From: Paraburkholderia guartelaensis
Lineage (GTDB): Bacteria; Pseudomonadota; Gammaproteobacteria; Burkholderiales; Burkholderiaceae
Assembly (NCBI RefSeq): GCF_004353905.1
Contig: NZ_SMOD01000040.1
Location: 1-64,000, forward strand
DNA: 64,000 bases
Reading direction: 5' to 3'
The notes under the pieces were generated by a model. That model had not been told where the DNA came from and did no database searches. It saw only the letters and a program-made list of their open reading frames with translations. Position numbers and translations under genes: made by a program. Each line of letters opens with the position of its first letter. The stretch's first letter is position 1. Below are positions 8,617 to 17,305 of this stretch, piece after piece.

Positions 8617-11007
8617 ATGAACGCACCCGAACCCAATCGCATGATCGGCGCACCCGTCAAGCGCAAGGAAGACTTCCGCTTCCTCACCGGCGTCGGCCAG
8701 TACACCGACGACGTCGTGCTGCCCGCACAGACCTACGCCGTGTTCGTGCGCTCGCCGCACGCCCATGCGCGCATCAAGAGCATCGACATCAACGCCGCGA
8801 AGGCAGCGCCCGGTGTTGTGGCCGTCTTCACCGGCGCGGACCTCGCGGCGGAAAACGTGGGCGGCCTGCCGTGCGGCTGGCTCATCCACAGCATCGACGG
8901 TTCGCCCATGAACGAGCCGCCGCATCCTGTGATCGCGCACGAGAAAGCGCGCCACGTGGGCGACCAGGTCGCGCTCGTGATCGCCGATTCGGTCAAGGCC
9001 GCGAAGGATGCCGCTGAACTGATCGAGGTCGATTACGAAGAGCTGCCTGCCGCCGTCGACACGGCGCACGCCGCCGACCCAGGCCAGCCACTCGTGCACG
9101 ACGGCGTGCCCAATAACACGTGCTACACGTGGGGCCACGGCGACAAGGCCGCGACCGACGCCGCCTTCGCACAGGCCGCGCACGTGACGACGCTCGACAT
9201 CGTCAACAACCGGTTGATACCGAACGCCATCGAGCCGCGCGCCGTGAACGCGAGCTACTCGCAGCACGACGACAGCTACACCGTGTACGTGGCGAACCAG
9301 AACCCGCACGTCGAGCGGCTGCTGATGGCCGCGTTCGTGCTCGGGCTGCCGGAAACGAAGCTGCGCATCGTCGCACCCGACGTGGGCGGCGGCTTCGGTT
9401 CGAAGATCTTTCTGTATGCCGAAGATGTCGCGCTCACGTGGGCCGCGAAGAAAATCCGCCGTCCGGTGAAGTGGACCGCCGAACGATCGGAGTCCTTCGT
9501 TTCCGATGCACACGGCCGCGACCACGTGACCAAAGCCGAACTCGCGCTCGACAAGGACGGCAAGTTCCTCGCCATGCGTGTGCACACCACGGCAAACATG
9601 GGTGCGTATCTCTCGACGTTCGCCTCGAGCGTGCCGACCATCCTCTACGCCACGCTGCTCGCGGGCCAGTACAGCACGCCCGCGATCTACGCCGAGGTGA
9701 AGGCCGTCTTCACGAACACGGTGCCCGTGGATGCGTATCGCGGCGCGGGGCGTCCGGAAGCGACCTACGTCGTCGAGCGTCTGGTGGAAACGGCCGCGCG
9801 CGAAATGAACATCGACCCGGCCGAAATCCGCCGCCGCAACTTCATCACGAGCTTCCCGTATGCCACGCCCGTTGGCCTCACCTACGACACGGGCGACTAC
9901 GAAGCGTGTCTCGGGCGCGCACTGGAACTCGCCGACGTGAAGGGCTTCGCCACGCGACGCGACGCATCGAAGGCGCAGGGGAAACTGCGCGGTCTCGGCT
10001 ACTCGTGCTACATCGAGGCGTGCGGGCTCGCGCCGTCGAACATCGCGGGTGCGCTCGGCGCGCGTGCGGGCCTCTTCGAAGCCGGCGAGGTGCGCGTGAA
10101 CCCGACCGGTTCCGTCACCGTGTTCACGGGCTCGCACAGCCACGGCCAGGGCCACGAGACGACCTTCGCGCAAGTCGTGGCCGATCGCCTCGGCGTGCCG
10201 ATCGAACAGGTCGAGATCGTGCACGGCGACACGGGCCGCATTCCGTTCGGCATGGGCACCTATGGCTCGCGCTCGATCTCGGTGGGCGGCTCCGCCATCA
10301 TGAAGGCGCTCGACAAGATCGAGGCGAAGGCAAAGAAGATCGCCGCGCACATGCTCGAAGCGGGCGTCGAGGACATCGAGTTCGCCGACGGCGTGTTCCG
10401 CGTGGCGGGCACCGACCGCACGAAGACCTTCGCGGAAATCTCGCTCGCCGCGTACGTGCCGCACAACTATCCGCTGGAGACGCTCGAACCGGGCCTCGAT
10501 GAAAGCGCGTTCTACGATCCGACCAACTTCACCTATCCGTCGGGCGCGTATCTCTGCGAAGTCGAAGTCGATCCCGAGACGGGCGAGACGCGCATCGAAC
10601 GCTTCACCGCGGTGGACGATTTCGGCAACGTCATCAACCCGATGATCGTCGAAGGCCAGGTGCATGGCGGTCTCGGCCAGGGCATCGGCCAGGCGATGCT
10701 CGAGCAGTGCGTGTACGACAACGAGAGCGGCCAGTTGCTCTCGGGCTCGTACATGGACTACGCGATGCCGCACGCTTCGGATGTGCCTTCGTTCACGGTG
10801 GAAACCGCGAAAGGCACGCCGTGTACGCACAATCCGCTTGGCGTGAAGGGCTGCGGCGAAGCCGGCGCGATCGGCTCACCGCCCGCTGTGATCAACGCGA
10901 TTCTGGACGCACTCGCGCCGCTAGGCGTGAAGGACCTGCAGATGCCGGCCACGCCGCATCGTGTATGGCAAGCGATCCAGGCCGCGCAGGCCCCTTCACA
11001 ACCTTGA
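8617..11007 (+). CDS. coxL: molybdenum hydroxylase large subunit, form II CoxL-like
   Basis: This 796-residue catalytic subunit binds the Mo-pyranopterin cofactor. GGGFGSK lies near 260, the catalytic Glu sits in CGEAGAIGSPP near 750, and GQGHETTFAQ lies near 510. The active-site loop reads AYRGAGR rather than the AYXCSFR of true aerobic CO dehydrogenases. The Cys that carries the copper-sulfur bridge in form I enzymes is therefore absent, and this is a form II or other aldehyde/purine-type hydroxylase of unknown substrate. The start at 8617 follows CGGGAG; a far-upstream in-frame extension overlaps coxS and is spurious. It forms an S-L-M complex with its neighbours. Confidence 0.93.
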   Translation: MNAPEPNRMIGAPVKRKEDFRFLTGVGQYTDDVVLPAQTYAVFVRSPHAHARIKSIDINAAKAAPGVVAVFTGADLAAENVGGLPCGWLIHSIDGSPMNEPPHPVIAHEKARHVGDQVALVIADSVKAAKDAAELIEVDYEELPAAVDTAHAADPGQPLVHDGVPNNTCYTWGHGDKAATDAAFAQAAHVTTLDIVNNRLIPNAIEPRAVNASYSQHDDSYTVYVANQNPHVERLLMAAFVLGLPETKLRIVAPDVGGGFGSKIFLYAEDVALTWAAKKIRRPVKWTAERSESFVSDAHGRDHVTKAELALDKDGKFLAMRVHTTANMGAYLSTFASSVPTILYATLLAGQYSTPAIYAEVKAVFTNTVPVDAYRGAGRPEATYVVERLVETAAREMNIDPAEIRRRNFITSFPYATPVGLTYDTGDYEACLGRALELADVKGFATRRDASKAQGKLRGLGYSCYIEACGLAPSNIAGALGARAGLFEAGEVRVNPTGSVTVFTGSHSHGQGHETTFAQVVADRLGVPIEQVEIVHGDTGRIPFGMGTYGSRSISVGGSAIMKALDKIEAKAKKIAAHMLEAGVEDIEFADGVFRVAGTDRTKTFAEISLAAYVPHNYPLETLEPGLDESAFYDPTNFTYPSGAYLCEVEVDPETGETRIERFTAVDDFGNVINPMIVEGQVHGGLGQGIGQAMLEQCVYDNESGQLLSGSYMDYAMPHASDVPSFTVETAKGTPCTHNPLGVKGCGEAGAIGSPPAVINAILDALAPLGVKDLQMPATPHRVWQAIQAAQAPSQP

Positions 11008-11020
11008 GCGGAGGCGCTCC

Positions 11021-11818
11021 ATGTACGCATTCGACTATCAGCGCGCAAGCGACGCGCAAGGTGCCGTGAAAGCCCTCGCGGCCGACGCCGACGCCAAATT
11101 CCTCGGCGGCGGCCAGAGCCTGCTCGCGGCGATGAAGCTGCGGCTCGCCCAGCCCACCACGCTCGTGGACGTCACGCGCATTCCCGAGCTCAAAGCCTTG
11201 CAGGTGGACGGCAAGGTGGTGAAGGTGGGCGCGGCCGTGTGCCATGCCGACGTCGCCGAAAACGCGCAGATCCGCAACACGCTGCCGGCGCTCGCGGACC
11301 TCGCGGGCATGATCGGCGACCGCCAGGTGCGCGCGCTCGGCACACTGGGCGGCTCGCTCGCGAACGACGATCCGGCCGCCGACTATCCAGCGGCGGTGCT
11401 CGCGCTGAACGCGACGGTGGTGACGGACCGGCGGCGCATCGCAGCGGACGACTTCTTCCTCGGCATGTACGAAACGGCGCTGGAACCCGACGAGCTGATC
11501 GTGTCCGTCGAATTCCAGGTGCCCGAACGTGCGGCCTACGAGAAGTTTCGCAATCCGGCCTCGCACTTTGCGCTCGCGGGCGTGTTCGTCGCGAAGTACG
11601 GTGGTGACGTGCGTGTGGCGGTCACGGGCGCCGGGCCTTCGGTATTTCGCGCGGGCGCGCTGGAAAGCGCACTGAAGACGAACTTCGCGCCCGAAGCCGC
11701 ACGCGCGGTGAAGATGCCCGCCGACGACCTCAACACCGACCTGCACGCGAGCGCGGCATACCGCGCGCACCTCATACCGGTGCTCGCGGCGCGCGCGGTG
11801 GCGAAGGCCAACGGCTAG
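11021..11818 (+). CDS. coxM: molybdenum hydroxylase FAD-binding medium subunit (CoxM-like)
   Basis: The 265-residue flavoprotein subunit has the FAD-binding FLGGGQSLLAAMKLR near residues 28-42 and TLGGSLANDDPAADYP near 108-123. These are the two glycine-rich signatures of the vanillyl-alcohol-oxidase fold in xanthine dehydrogenase-type enzymes. It takes electrons from CoxS and passes them to an unknown acceptor, probably quinone. GGAGG at 11010-11014 precedes the ATG at 11021, and the coxL stop lies only 13 bases upstream. The subunit order here is S-L-M, whereas classical CO dehydrogenase operons read M-S-L. Confidence 0.93.
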   Translation: MYAFDYQRASDAQGAVKALAADADAKFLGGGQSLLAAMKLRLAQPTTLVDVTRIPELKALQVDGKVVKVGAAVCHADVAENAQIRNTLPALADLAGMIGDRQVRALGTLGGSLANDDPAADYPAAVLALNATVVTDRRRIAADDFFLGMYETALEPDELIVSVEFQVPERAAYEKFRNPASHFALAGVFVAKYGGDVRVAVTGAGPSVFRAGALESALKTNFAPEAARAVKMPADDLNTDLHASAAYRAHLIPVLAARAVAKANG

Positions 11819-11895
11819 GCTTGTCCCGATGGCGAGCGCTTCCAGGTGAACATGGGAGCGCTCGCCGCCTTTGATTCGCGTTGCCAGAATCCCGA

Positions 11896-12783
11896 ATGCA
11901 ATCCGCCTCGATCGACGACACCCTCGCACAACTCGAAGCGCGCGGCTATTTCGCGAGCCGCGAACTCGCCACGGCGCTCTTTCTTGCGCTGCGCATGGAA
12001 CGCCCGCTGTTTCTCGAAGGCGAGCCGGGCGTGGGCAAGACCGAACTCGCGAAGGCCGCGGCGGCGATGCTCGGCACGACGGTCTTGCGCCTGCAATGCT
12101 ACGAAGGGCTCGATACGGCAAGCGCGCTTTACGAGTGGGACTATCCGCGCCAGATCATGGCGCTGCGTATGGCCGAAGCCGCCGGCGAGAAGCCACACAA
12201 CGACACGCTCTATCGCGACGAATTTCTGCTCAAGCGCCCATTGCTTCAAGCGCTGCAGCCCGACCCGCACAACCCGGGCGCGCGCCGCGTGCTGCTGATC
12301 GACGAAATCGACCGCGCAGACGAACCGTTCGAAGCCTTCCTGCTCGAACTCCTTTCGGACTTCCAGGTATCGATTCCCGAATATGGCACCGTGCGCGCTA
12401 GCACGCCACCGCTCGTCGTGATCACGTCGAACCGCACGCGCGAAGTGCACGACGCGCTCAAGCGGCGCTGTCTCTATCAATGGCTCGGCTACCCGGACCG
12501 CGCGCGCGAACTCGCGATCGTGGCCGCGCGCGCGCCCGAAACCGCCCCGGAATTGCAGCAGCGCGCCGTGGCGTTCGTGCACCAGTTGCGCACGATGGAC
12601 CTCTTCAAGGCGCCCGGCATCGCGGAAACGATCGACTGGTGCCGCGCGCTCAGCGCGCTCGCCGTGACGGAACTCGATCCGCAGTCGGTGCAGGACACGC
12701 TAGGCGTGCTGCTGAAGTATCAGGACGACCTCGCGCAGCTCGACGCGCAACGCATCGCGCAAACGCTCGCGCTTGCGGAGTGA
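11896..12783 (+). CDS. coxD: MoxR-family AAA+ ATPase (CoxD-like maturation factor)
   Basis: This is a 295-residue AAA+ ATPase with Walker A GEPGVGKTE near residue 42, Walker B VLLIDEID near 135, sensor-1 VVITSNRTREV near 180 and KRRCLYQWL after it. CoxD is known to help mature the Mo-Cu-sulfur site of CO dehydrogenase. MoxR ATPases commonly act with a VWA-domain partner, and here that partner is the next gene. A TTG at 11881 would add five residues; the ATG at 11896 is preferred, though neither has a good Shine-Dalgarno. With no copper-binding Cys in CoxL, the sulfuration role here may resemble xanthine dehydrogenase maturation. That last point is inference. Confidence 0.9.
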   Translation: MQSASIDDTLAQLEARGYFASRELATALFLALRMERPLFLEGEPGVGKTELAKAAAAMLGTTVLRLQCYEGLDTASALYEWDYPRQIMALRMAEAAGEKPHNDTLYRDEFLLKRPLLQALQPDPHNPGARRVLLIDEIDRADEPFEAFLLELLSDFQVSIPEYGTVRASTPPLVVITSNRTREVHDALKRRCLYQWLGYPDRARELAIVAARAPETAPELQQRAVAFVHQLRTMDLFKAPGIAETIDWCRALSALAVTELDPQSVQDTLGVLLKYQDDLAQLDAQRIAQTLALAE

Positions 12784-12788
12784 GCACG

Positions 12789-14123
12789 ATGCCCTCCGTC
12801 TCATCATCGCCCGGAACCCAAGCCACCTCCGCCGCCGCCATGCCCACGCTCGCGCCCGTGTTCGCGCGCAACGTCGTGCATTTCGTGCGCGTGCTGCGCG
12901 GCGCGGGCCTGCCGATGTCGCCTTCGCGCGCCGTCGACGCGATCGAAGCGCTGCGCCACATCGACCTCGGCCGCCGCGACGACGTGCATGCCGCGCTCGC
13001 CGCGCTCCTCACGAGCGCGCCCGACGAGCGCGAGATCTTCGACGCCGCATTCGCCCTCTTCTGGCGCGATCCGGATTTCGAAGGCAAGCTGCGCGCGCTG
13101 TTGCTGCCGAAGGTCCAAGGCGGCGTGCCGCCGCCGCGCCGCAACAACCGCCTCGCCGATGCGCTCGCAGCGCGTCCTGCCCATCGCCCCGGCGCGAAGC
13201 CACCGCCCTCGCACGAAGAACACGAGTTGCGCGCACACGCCACGTTCAGCGCCGAGGAACGCCTGCGCCAGCGCGACTTCGACACGCTCACCGCCGACGA
13301 ATGGCGCACGCTGCGCCACCTGATACGCGCGCGCCGCCTGCCGCTCGCCACTGTTCGCACGCGACGCCTGAAGGCATCGTCGCGCGGCACCCACGCCGAC
13401 CTGCGCGCGAGCGCGCGCCATGCAGTGCGCGCGGGCGGCGACTGGACCGTGTGGAAATATCGCGCGCCCGTGGAACGCAAGCTGCCGCTCGTGTTGCTGC
13501 TCGACATTTCCGGCTCGATGAGCAGCTACTCGCGCGCGGTGCTCTACTTCTGCCACGCGTTGCTGCAATCGCGCGAACGCCTGCAGGTGTTCCTGTTCGG
13601 CACGCGCCTGACGCACGCCACGCGCGCGCTGCGCGAACGCGACCCCGACGTCGCGCTCGCACAGCTCGCCACCCAGGTCGCGGACTGGTCGGGCGGCACG
13701 CGCATCGGCGCCACGCTCGCGGAATTCAACCGCCGCTGGGCGCGCCGCATGCTCGGCGGCCGCGCGACGGTGCTGATCGTCACCGACGGGCTCGATCACG
13801 ATGAATGCGGCCTGCTCAGCGAGGAAATGGCGCGCCTGCACCGCTTCGCGCATCGCGTGATCTGGCTCAATCCGCTCTTGCGTTACCGCGATTTCGCGCC
13901 CAAGGCGCGCGGCGTGCAGGCGATGCTGCCCCACGTCGACGCGCACTACCCCGTCCACAATCTCGACAGCCTCGAAGCGTTCGCGCGCAGCCTGTGCGAA
14001 GCCGCGCCGATCGGGCCCGCGCCTCGTGCAGCGACGCATCTGGCGACTCTTCTGCCAAAACCGGCACGCGCATTGCACACCACGCAGGCGCGCCCGGCAC
14101 AAGGAGAAACACGATGGAGCTGA
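12789..14123 (+). CDS. coxE: VWA-domain protein (CoxE-like)
   Basis: This 444-residue protein begins six bases after coxD. The C-terminal half is a von Willebrand A domain with the metal-ion-dependent adhesion motif DISGSMSSYS near residue 237, followed by VLIVTDGLDHDE near 328. The N-terminal half is helical and Arg/Ala-rich, with a proline-bearing linker (PGAKPPPSHEE) around residue 140. CoxE partners the MoxR ATPase CoxD in cofactor insertion. The stop overlaps the coxG start by ten bases (14114-14123), implying translational coupling. Longer upstream frames overlap coxD and are shadows. The start lacks a clear Shine-Dalgarno. Confidence 0.88.
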   Translation: MPSVSSSPGTQATSAAAMPTLAPVFARNVVHFVRVLRGAGLPMSPSRAVDAIEALRHIDLGRRDDVHAALAALLTSAPDEREIFDAAFALFWRDPDFEGKLRALLLPKVQGGVPPPRRNNRLADALAARPAHRPGAKPPPSHEEHELRAHATFSAEERLRQRDFDTLTADEWRTLRHLIRARRLPLATVRTRRLKASSRGTHADLRASARHAVRAGGDWTVWKYRAPVERKLPLVLLLDISGSMSSYSRAVLYFCHALLQSRERLQVFLFGTRLTHATRALRERDPDVALAQLATQVADWSGGTRIGATLAEFNRRWARRMLGGRATVLIVTDGLDHDECGLLSEEMARLHRFAHRVIWLNPLLRYRDFAPKARGVQAMLPHVDAHYPVHNLDSLEAFARSLCEAAPIGPAPRAATHLATLLPKPARALHTTQARPAQGETRWS

Positions 14124-14686
14124 CCGAAAGCCACACGCTGCCGGTGCCGCAACAGCGCGCCTGGGAAGCGCTCAACGACACGGCTATCCTCAAGGCGTGC
14201 ATACCGGGCTGCGAAAGCATCGAAGCCGACGGTGAGAACGCCTACGCGGTCGCACTGACCGCCGCAGTGGGGCCGGTGAAGGCGCGCTTCAAGGGCCGCA
14301 TGCAGCTCGCCGATATCGACGCCCCGAACAGCTACACGATCGTCTTCGAGGGCCAGGGCGGCGCAGCGGGCTTCGGTAAGGGCGACGCGCACGTGAAGCT
14401 CGAATCTGCCGGCGACGAGTCGACCACGCTCACTTACACGGCGAACGCCCAGGTGGGCGGCAAGCTCGCGCAGATCGGCTCGCGACTCGTGGACGGCGCG
14501 GCGCGCAAGATCGCCGGCGAGTTTTTCAAGCGTTTCGGGGAACAGCTGGACGGCGGCGCGCAGGAAAATACCGACGACGCGGCGGCATCTGCCGCGAGCG
14601 ATACAGAAGGCGAGCCGCAAAGCGAAGGCTCAGAGGAAACACCGAAGAGGAAACGATCATGGACAGCGTGGATCTCGAAGTCCTGA
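14114..14686 (+). CDS. coxG: CoxG-like SRPBCC-domain protein
   Basis: This is a 190-residue protein. Residues 1-150 match the CO dehydrogenase subunit G / SRPBCC hydrophobic-ligand fold (ESHTLPVPQQRAWEALND at the start, CIPGCES near 33, GGKLAQIGSRLVDG near 120). The tail, from about 150 on, is an acidic Ala/Glu linker ending in a basic-aromatic segment (KRKRSWTAWISKS) that could bind a membrane. CoxG is known to anchor CO dehydrogenase to the membrane and may deliver a quinone. AAGGAG precedes the start. The 3' end overlaps the next gene by 28 bases in another frame. Confidence 0.88.
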   Translation: MELTESHTLPVPQQRAWEALNDTAILKACIPGCESIEADGENAYAVALTAAVGPVKARFKGRMQLADIDAPNSYTIVFEGQGGAAGFGKGDAHVKLESAGDESTTLTYTANAQVGGKLAQIGSRLVDGAARKIAGEFFKRFGEQLDGGAQENTDDAAASAASDTEGEPQSEGSEETPKRKRSWTAWISKS

Positions 14687-15681
14687 AATCCAGCGTTCGC
14701 TGGCTCGACGCAGGGCACCGCGTGCTGCTGGTGACAGTGGTGAAAACGTGGGGCTCGTCGCCGCGCCCCGAGGGCGCGATGCTCGTGGTGCGCGGCGACG
14801 GCCTCGTGGTCGGCTCCGTGTCGGGCGGCTGCATCGAGGACGATCTGATCGACCGCGTGCACCGCGAAGGCGTGACGATCGTGAAGCCCGAAGCCGTGAA
14901 GTACGGCATCACGGCGGAAGAGGCGCATCGTTTCGGACTGCCATGCGGCGGCACGATCCAGCTCGTGCTCGAACCGCTCTCCGAAGCCTCGGGCATCCGC
15001 GAACTGCTCGAAACCGTCGAGCGCGGCGAACTCGTTGCGCGCACACTCGATATGGCGACCGGCCGCGCCACACTCGGCCCCGCGAAAGCGACGGATGGCG
15101 TGGACTTCGACGACGTGCGTCTGCTCACGATCCACGGGCCGCGCTACCGCATGCTGGTGATCGGCGCGGGGCAGCTCTCGCGCTATCTCTGCCAGATCGC
15201 CGTGGGGCTCGATTACCAGGTGACCGTGTGCGACCCGCGCGAGGAATACACCGACACCTGGGACGTGCCCGGCACGGCGCTCGTGCGCACCATGCCCGAC
15301 GACACGGTGCTCGACATGAAGCTCGACGAACGCTGCGCCGTGATAGCGCTAACGCACGACCCCAAGCTCGACGACCTCGCGCTGATGGAAGCGCTCAAGA
15401 CGCCCGCGTTCTACGTGGGCGCGCTGGGCTCGCGGCGCAACAACGCGGCGCGGCGCGAGCGGCTCAAGGAGTTCGACCTGAGCGAAGCGGAACTCGCGCG
15501 ACTGCATGGGCCGGTGGGCATTTATATCGGCAGCCGCACGCCGCCGGAAATCGCGGTGTCGATCCTCGCGGAGGTCACGGCGGCCAAGAACGGCGTCTCG
15601 CTGCCGACCATTCTCCAGGTGGAAGGCGCAAAAGCCGCGCGCGAACAGGCGGCGGGCGCGGGATCGACGTGCGATGTGTGA
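14659..15681 (+). CDS. XdhC/CoxF-family molybdenum cofactor maturation protein
   Basis: The 340-residue protein has the XdhC N-terminal domain (TWGSSPRPEGAMLVV near 32, GSVSGGCIEDD near 52, FGLPCGGTIQ near 92) and a C-terminal Rossmann domain (VIGAGQLSRYLCQIA near 168; YVGALGSRRN near 252). XdhC proteins bind the molybdenum cofactor and help its sulfuration and insertion into hydroxylases. The two Cys, in SGGC and LPCGG, are the conserved ones. It is the last gene of the operon and overlaps coxG; GAGGAAACG stands before the ATG. No MobA-type cytidylyltransferase gene accompanies it here. Confidence 0.9.
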   Translation: MDSVDLEVLKSSVRWLDAGHRVLLVTVVKTWGSSPRPEGAMLVVRGDGLVVGSVSGGCIEDDLIDRVHREGVTIVKPEAVKYGITAEEAHRFGLPCGGTIQLVLEPLSEASGIRELLETVERGELVARTLDMATGRATLGPAKATDGVDFDDVRLLTIHGPRYRMLVIGAGQLSRYLCQIAVGLDYQVTVCDPREEYTDTWDVPGTALVRTMPDDTVLDMKLDERCAVIALTHDPKLDDLALMEALKTPAFYVGALGSRRNNAARRERLKEFDLSEAELARLHGPVGIYIGSRTPPEIAVSILAEVTAAKNGVSLPTILQVEGAKAAREQAAGAGSTCDV

Positions 15682-15700
15682 GGCCGCTTCGGGGCTGCCT

Positions 15701-16477
15701 TCACGCGTGAGGCGAGCGCCCGTCGTGGTCCGTCTCGTGCTGGCGTTCCCGCTCTTTCCGGCGTTCGCGTCTTAGCATCGACGCGCGCAGCGATCTGAAC
15801 ATGCGCGTCCATCCCGAAGGCCGCGGATCCGCCAGCATGCTCAACGCGCGCGCATAGTCGAGCGTGAGTCCCGGCGTCCATGCCATCGTCTGGCCGCGTT
15901 TGCGCACCTGCGCGGCCACCCATAGCTCCGGCGTCGTGAGCATGCGCGCGAACGCGATCCATCCATGCCCCCACACGCGCGGCGTCGCGCCTTCCAGCGC
16001 CGCCTCCAGCGCGTGCGAAACCGTGCTCGAACAGTTGCGGTACGTGAGGTTATAAGTCGTGTCCTCACGGTAGCGCTGCCAGAAACTCTCCAGCCGCAAC
16101 GGATCGTAGTTGCGAATGCGCACCTGGCGCGTGGACGGGCACCACGCCTTCGACTCCGTCACGTAGTCGGGCTGGAACAGACCCGGAACGTCGTTTTCGC
16201 GCGTCGCGCGCAGCGTGCGTGTGAATTCATCGGGAGAACGATCGATTTCCACAGCGGGATAGAGGCTGATGTACACGCGCTCGGGCGATTCGAGCGCAGC
16301 GTGGCCCGTGGAAATCACGCCATCGCGATCGACGGCGGCAATATAGCGGTCGATGAGCGGCTGACGTCGCGCCTCGGCCCTCGAACTGCCCACCGGCGTC
16401 CACACGTGTACCGTAAGCGCGCGCTCGTGCGGCGCGGGCGGCCCGTCGAACACGGTCTGTTCAAGCCTGGGCGCCAT
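15701..16477 (-). CDS. DUF4105 (Lnb-like) domain protein, probably the 3' part of a split gene
   Basis: This 258-residue frame encodes a DUF4105-type domain. A His in STGHAALE near 57 and a Cys in YRNCSSTVSH near 146 resemble the His/Cys pair of Lnb-type transacylase and papain-like folds. The ATG at 16477 has no Shine-Dalgarno and stands three bases after an in-frame TAA. The upstream HdeD-like gene runs into this region in another frame and ends in Arg/Ser-rich residues that look like an out-of-frame reading of this domain. The two were probably one protein, with the membrane part first. A real frameshift, a sequencing error or separate initiation are all possible. The C-terminal 30 residues are strongly basic. 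Confidence 0.65.
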   Translation of the reverse strand: MAPRLEQTVFDGPPAPHERALTVHVWTPVGSSRAEARRQPLIDRYIAAVDRDGVISTGHAALESPERVYISLYPAVEIDRSPDEFTRTLRATRENDVPGLFQPDYVTESKAWCPSTRQVRIRNYDPLRLESFWQRYREDTTYNLTYRNCSSTVSHALEAALEGATPRVWGHGWIAFARMLTTPELWVAAQVRKRGQTMAWTPGLTLDYARALSMLADPRPSGWTRMFRSLRASMLRRERRKERERQHETDHDGRSPHA

Positions 16478-17100
16478 GCCTTATTCGCAGCGCCCACCGC
16501 GCTCGCCACGAGCGCCGCCGCGCCGCCCTGCGATGCGGCCGGATTCACGGCGAGCCGACGCGCACGCAAGGCGAGCAGCAGCAGGTTCCACCCCGCGAAC
16601 ATCAGAATGAGCCCGAGGCAGTATGGCACCGTGCCCTTGTAGTGCGTGGGATAAGGCTGGTACAGAAAGATGGCGATGGCGATCTGCAGCACGCCGCCTG
16701 CCACCGCGAGACGCCACGTGCGATAGCGCACGACCCAGGCCGAGGCGATCTGCAGCAGCCCATCGGCGAGAAAGAGCGTGGCGAACACCATCGAAAGAAT
16801 GAACGACGCGTGCCGGTAGCCCGAAAGCACGAGCGCCGCCGTGATGCAAAAGCCGAAGCCCTTCACGTAGCGCAGCGTGCGCTGGCCGCCCATGCCGGTC
16901 CATGCCACCGCGAGCGTGGCCAGTCCCTCGATCAGCAGCAGCCACGCGAACGGCGCGATCGGGAAGAACAGCACGCCGTCCAGCGCGTCGACGAAGAGCG
17001 CCGCGCCCACGAGCGCGCTCACCACGCCCGCCGCCATCACGCCGCGCCAGCGCTCGCGCAGATACTCCACGCCCAGCAGGATCATCATGAGCCGCACCAT
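16315..17100 (-). CDS. HdeD-like (DUF308) membrane protein, C-terminus probably frameshifted
   Basis: Residues 1-185 form about six transmembrane segments typical of HdeD/DUF308 proteins, which in enterobacteria are linked to acid resistance. From about residue 205 (after AALVASAVGAANK) the reading becomes Arg/Pro/Ser-rich with no hydrophobic structure, and it overlaps the DUF4105 frame by 163 bases. A single -1 shift near 16480-16490 would fuse both into one protein of about 466 residues. If the break is real, the membrane part may survive alone. The nearest recognised companion is the DUF4105 frame; the flanking operons are unrelated. Confidence 0.65.
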   Translation of the reverse strand: MVRLMMILLGVEYLRERWRGVMAAGVVSALVGAALFVDALDGVLFFPIAPFAWLLLIEGLATLAVAWTGMGGQRTLRYVKGFGFCITAALVLSGYRHASFILSMVFATLFLADGLLQIASAWVVRYRTWRLAVAGGVLQIAIAIFLYQPYPTHYKGTVPYCLGLILMFAGWNLLLLALRARRLAVNPAASQGGAAALVASAVGAANKAWRPGLNRPCSTGRPRRTSARLRYTCGRRWAVRGPRRDVSRSSTAILPPSIAMA

Positions 17101-17210
17101 CGCCCGTCTCCGGCAGCCGCATAGGAAAACGCATCGTACTGCGGTGCGGGGAGGGATCGCCGCGAAGGTGCGCGGACGATGCCGCTTCGAGCGCCGGACT
17201 ACGCGCCCCC

Positions 17211-17249
17211 AAAAAACTGCGGGCCGCGACTTTCGTCGGCGGCCCGCAG
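17211..17249 (-). terminator. intrinsic terminator for the MFS carrier operon
   Basis: Perfect 11-bp stem CTGCGGGCCGC (17217-17227) with GCGGCCCGCAG (17239-17249). The six A at 17211-17216 become the U-run on the minus strand. Confidence 0.88.
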
Positions 17250-17305
17250 CAAGGGGTTTCTGGCGGGCGGCTCGCGCCGCCTCGCTTCACTCGAGCGTCA
17301 CGGCA

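Noticed and set aside
8617..11007. True aerobic CO dehydrogenase (form I)
   Set aside because: The AYXCSFR active-site motif is absent; AYRGAGR marks form II, so CO oxidation should not be claimed.
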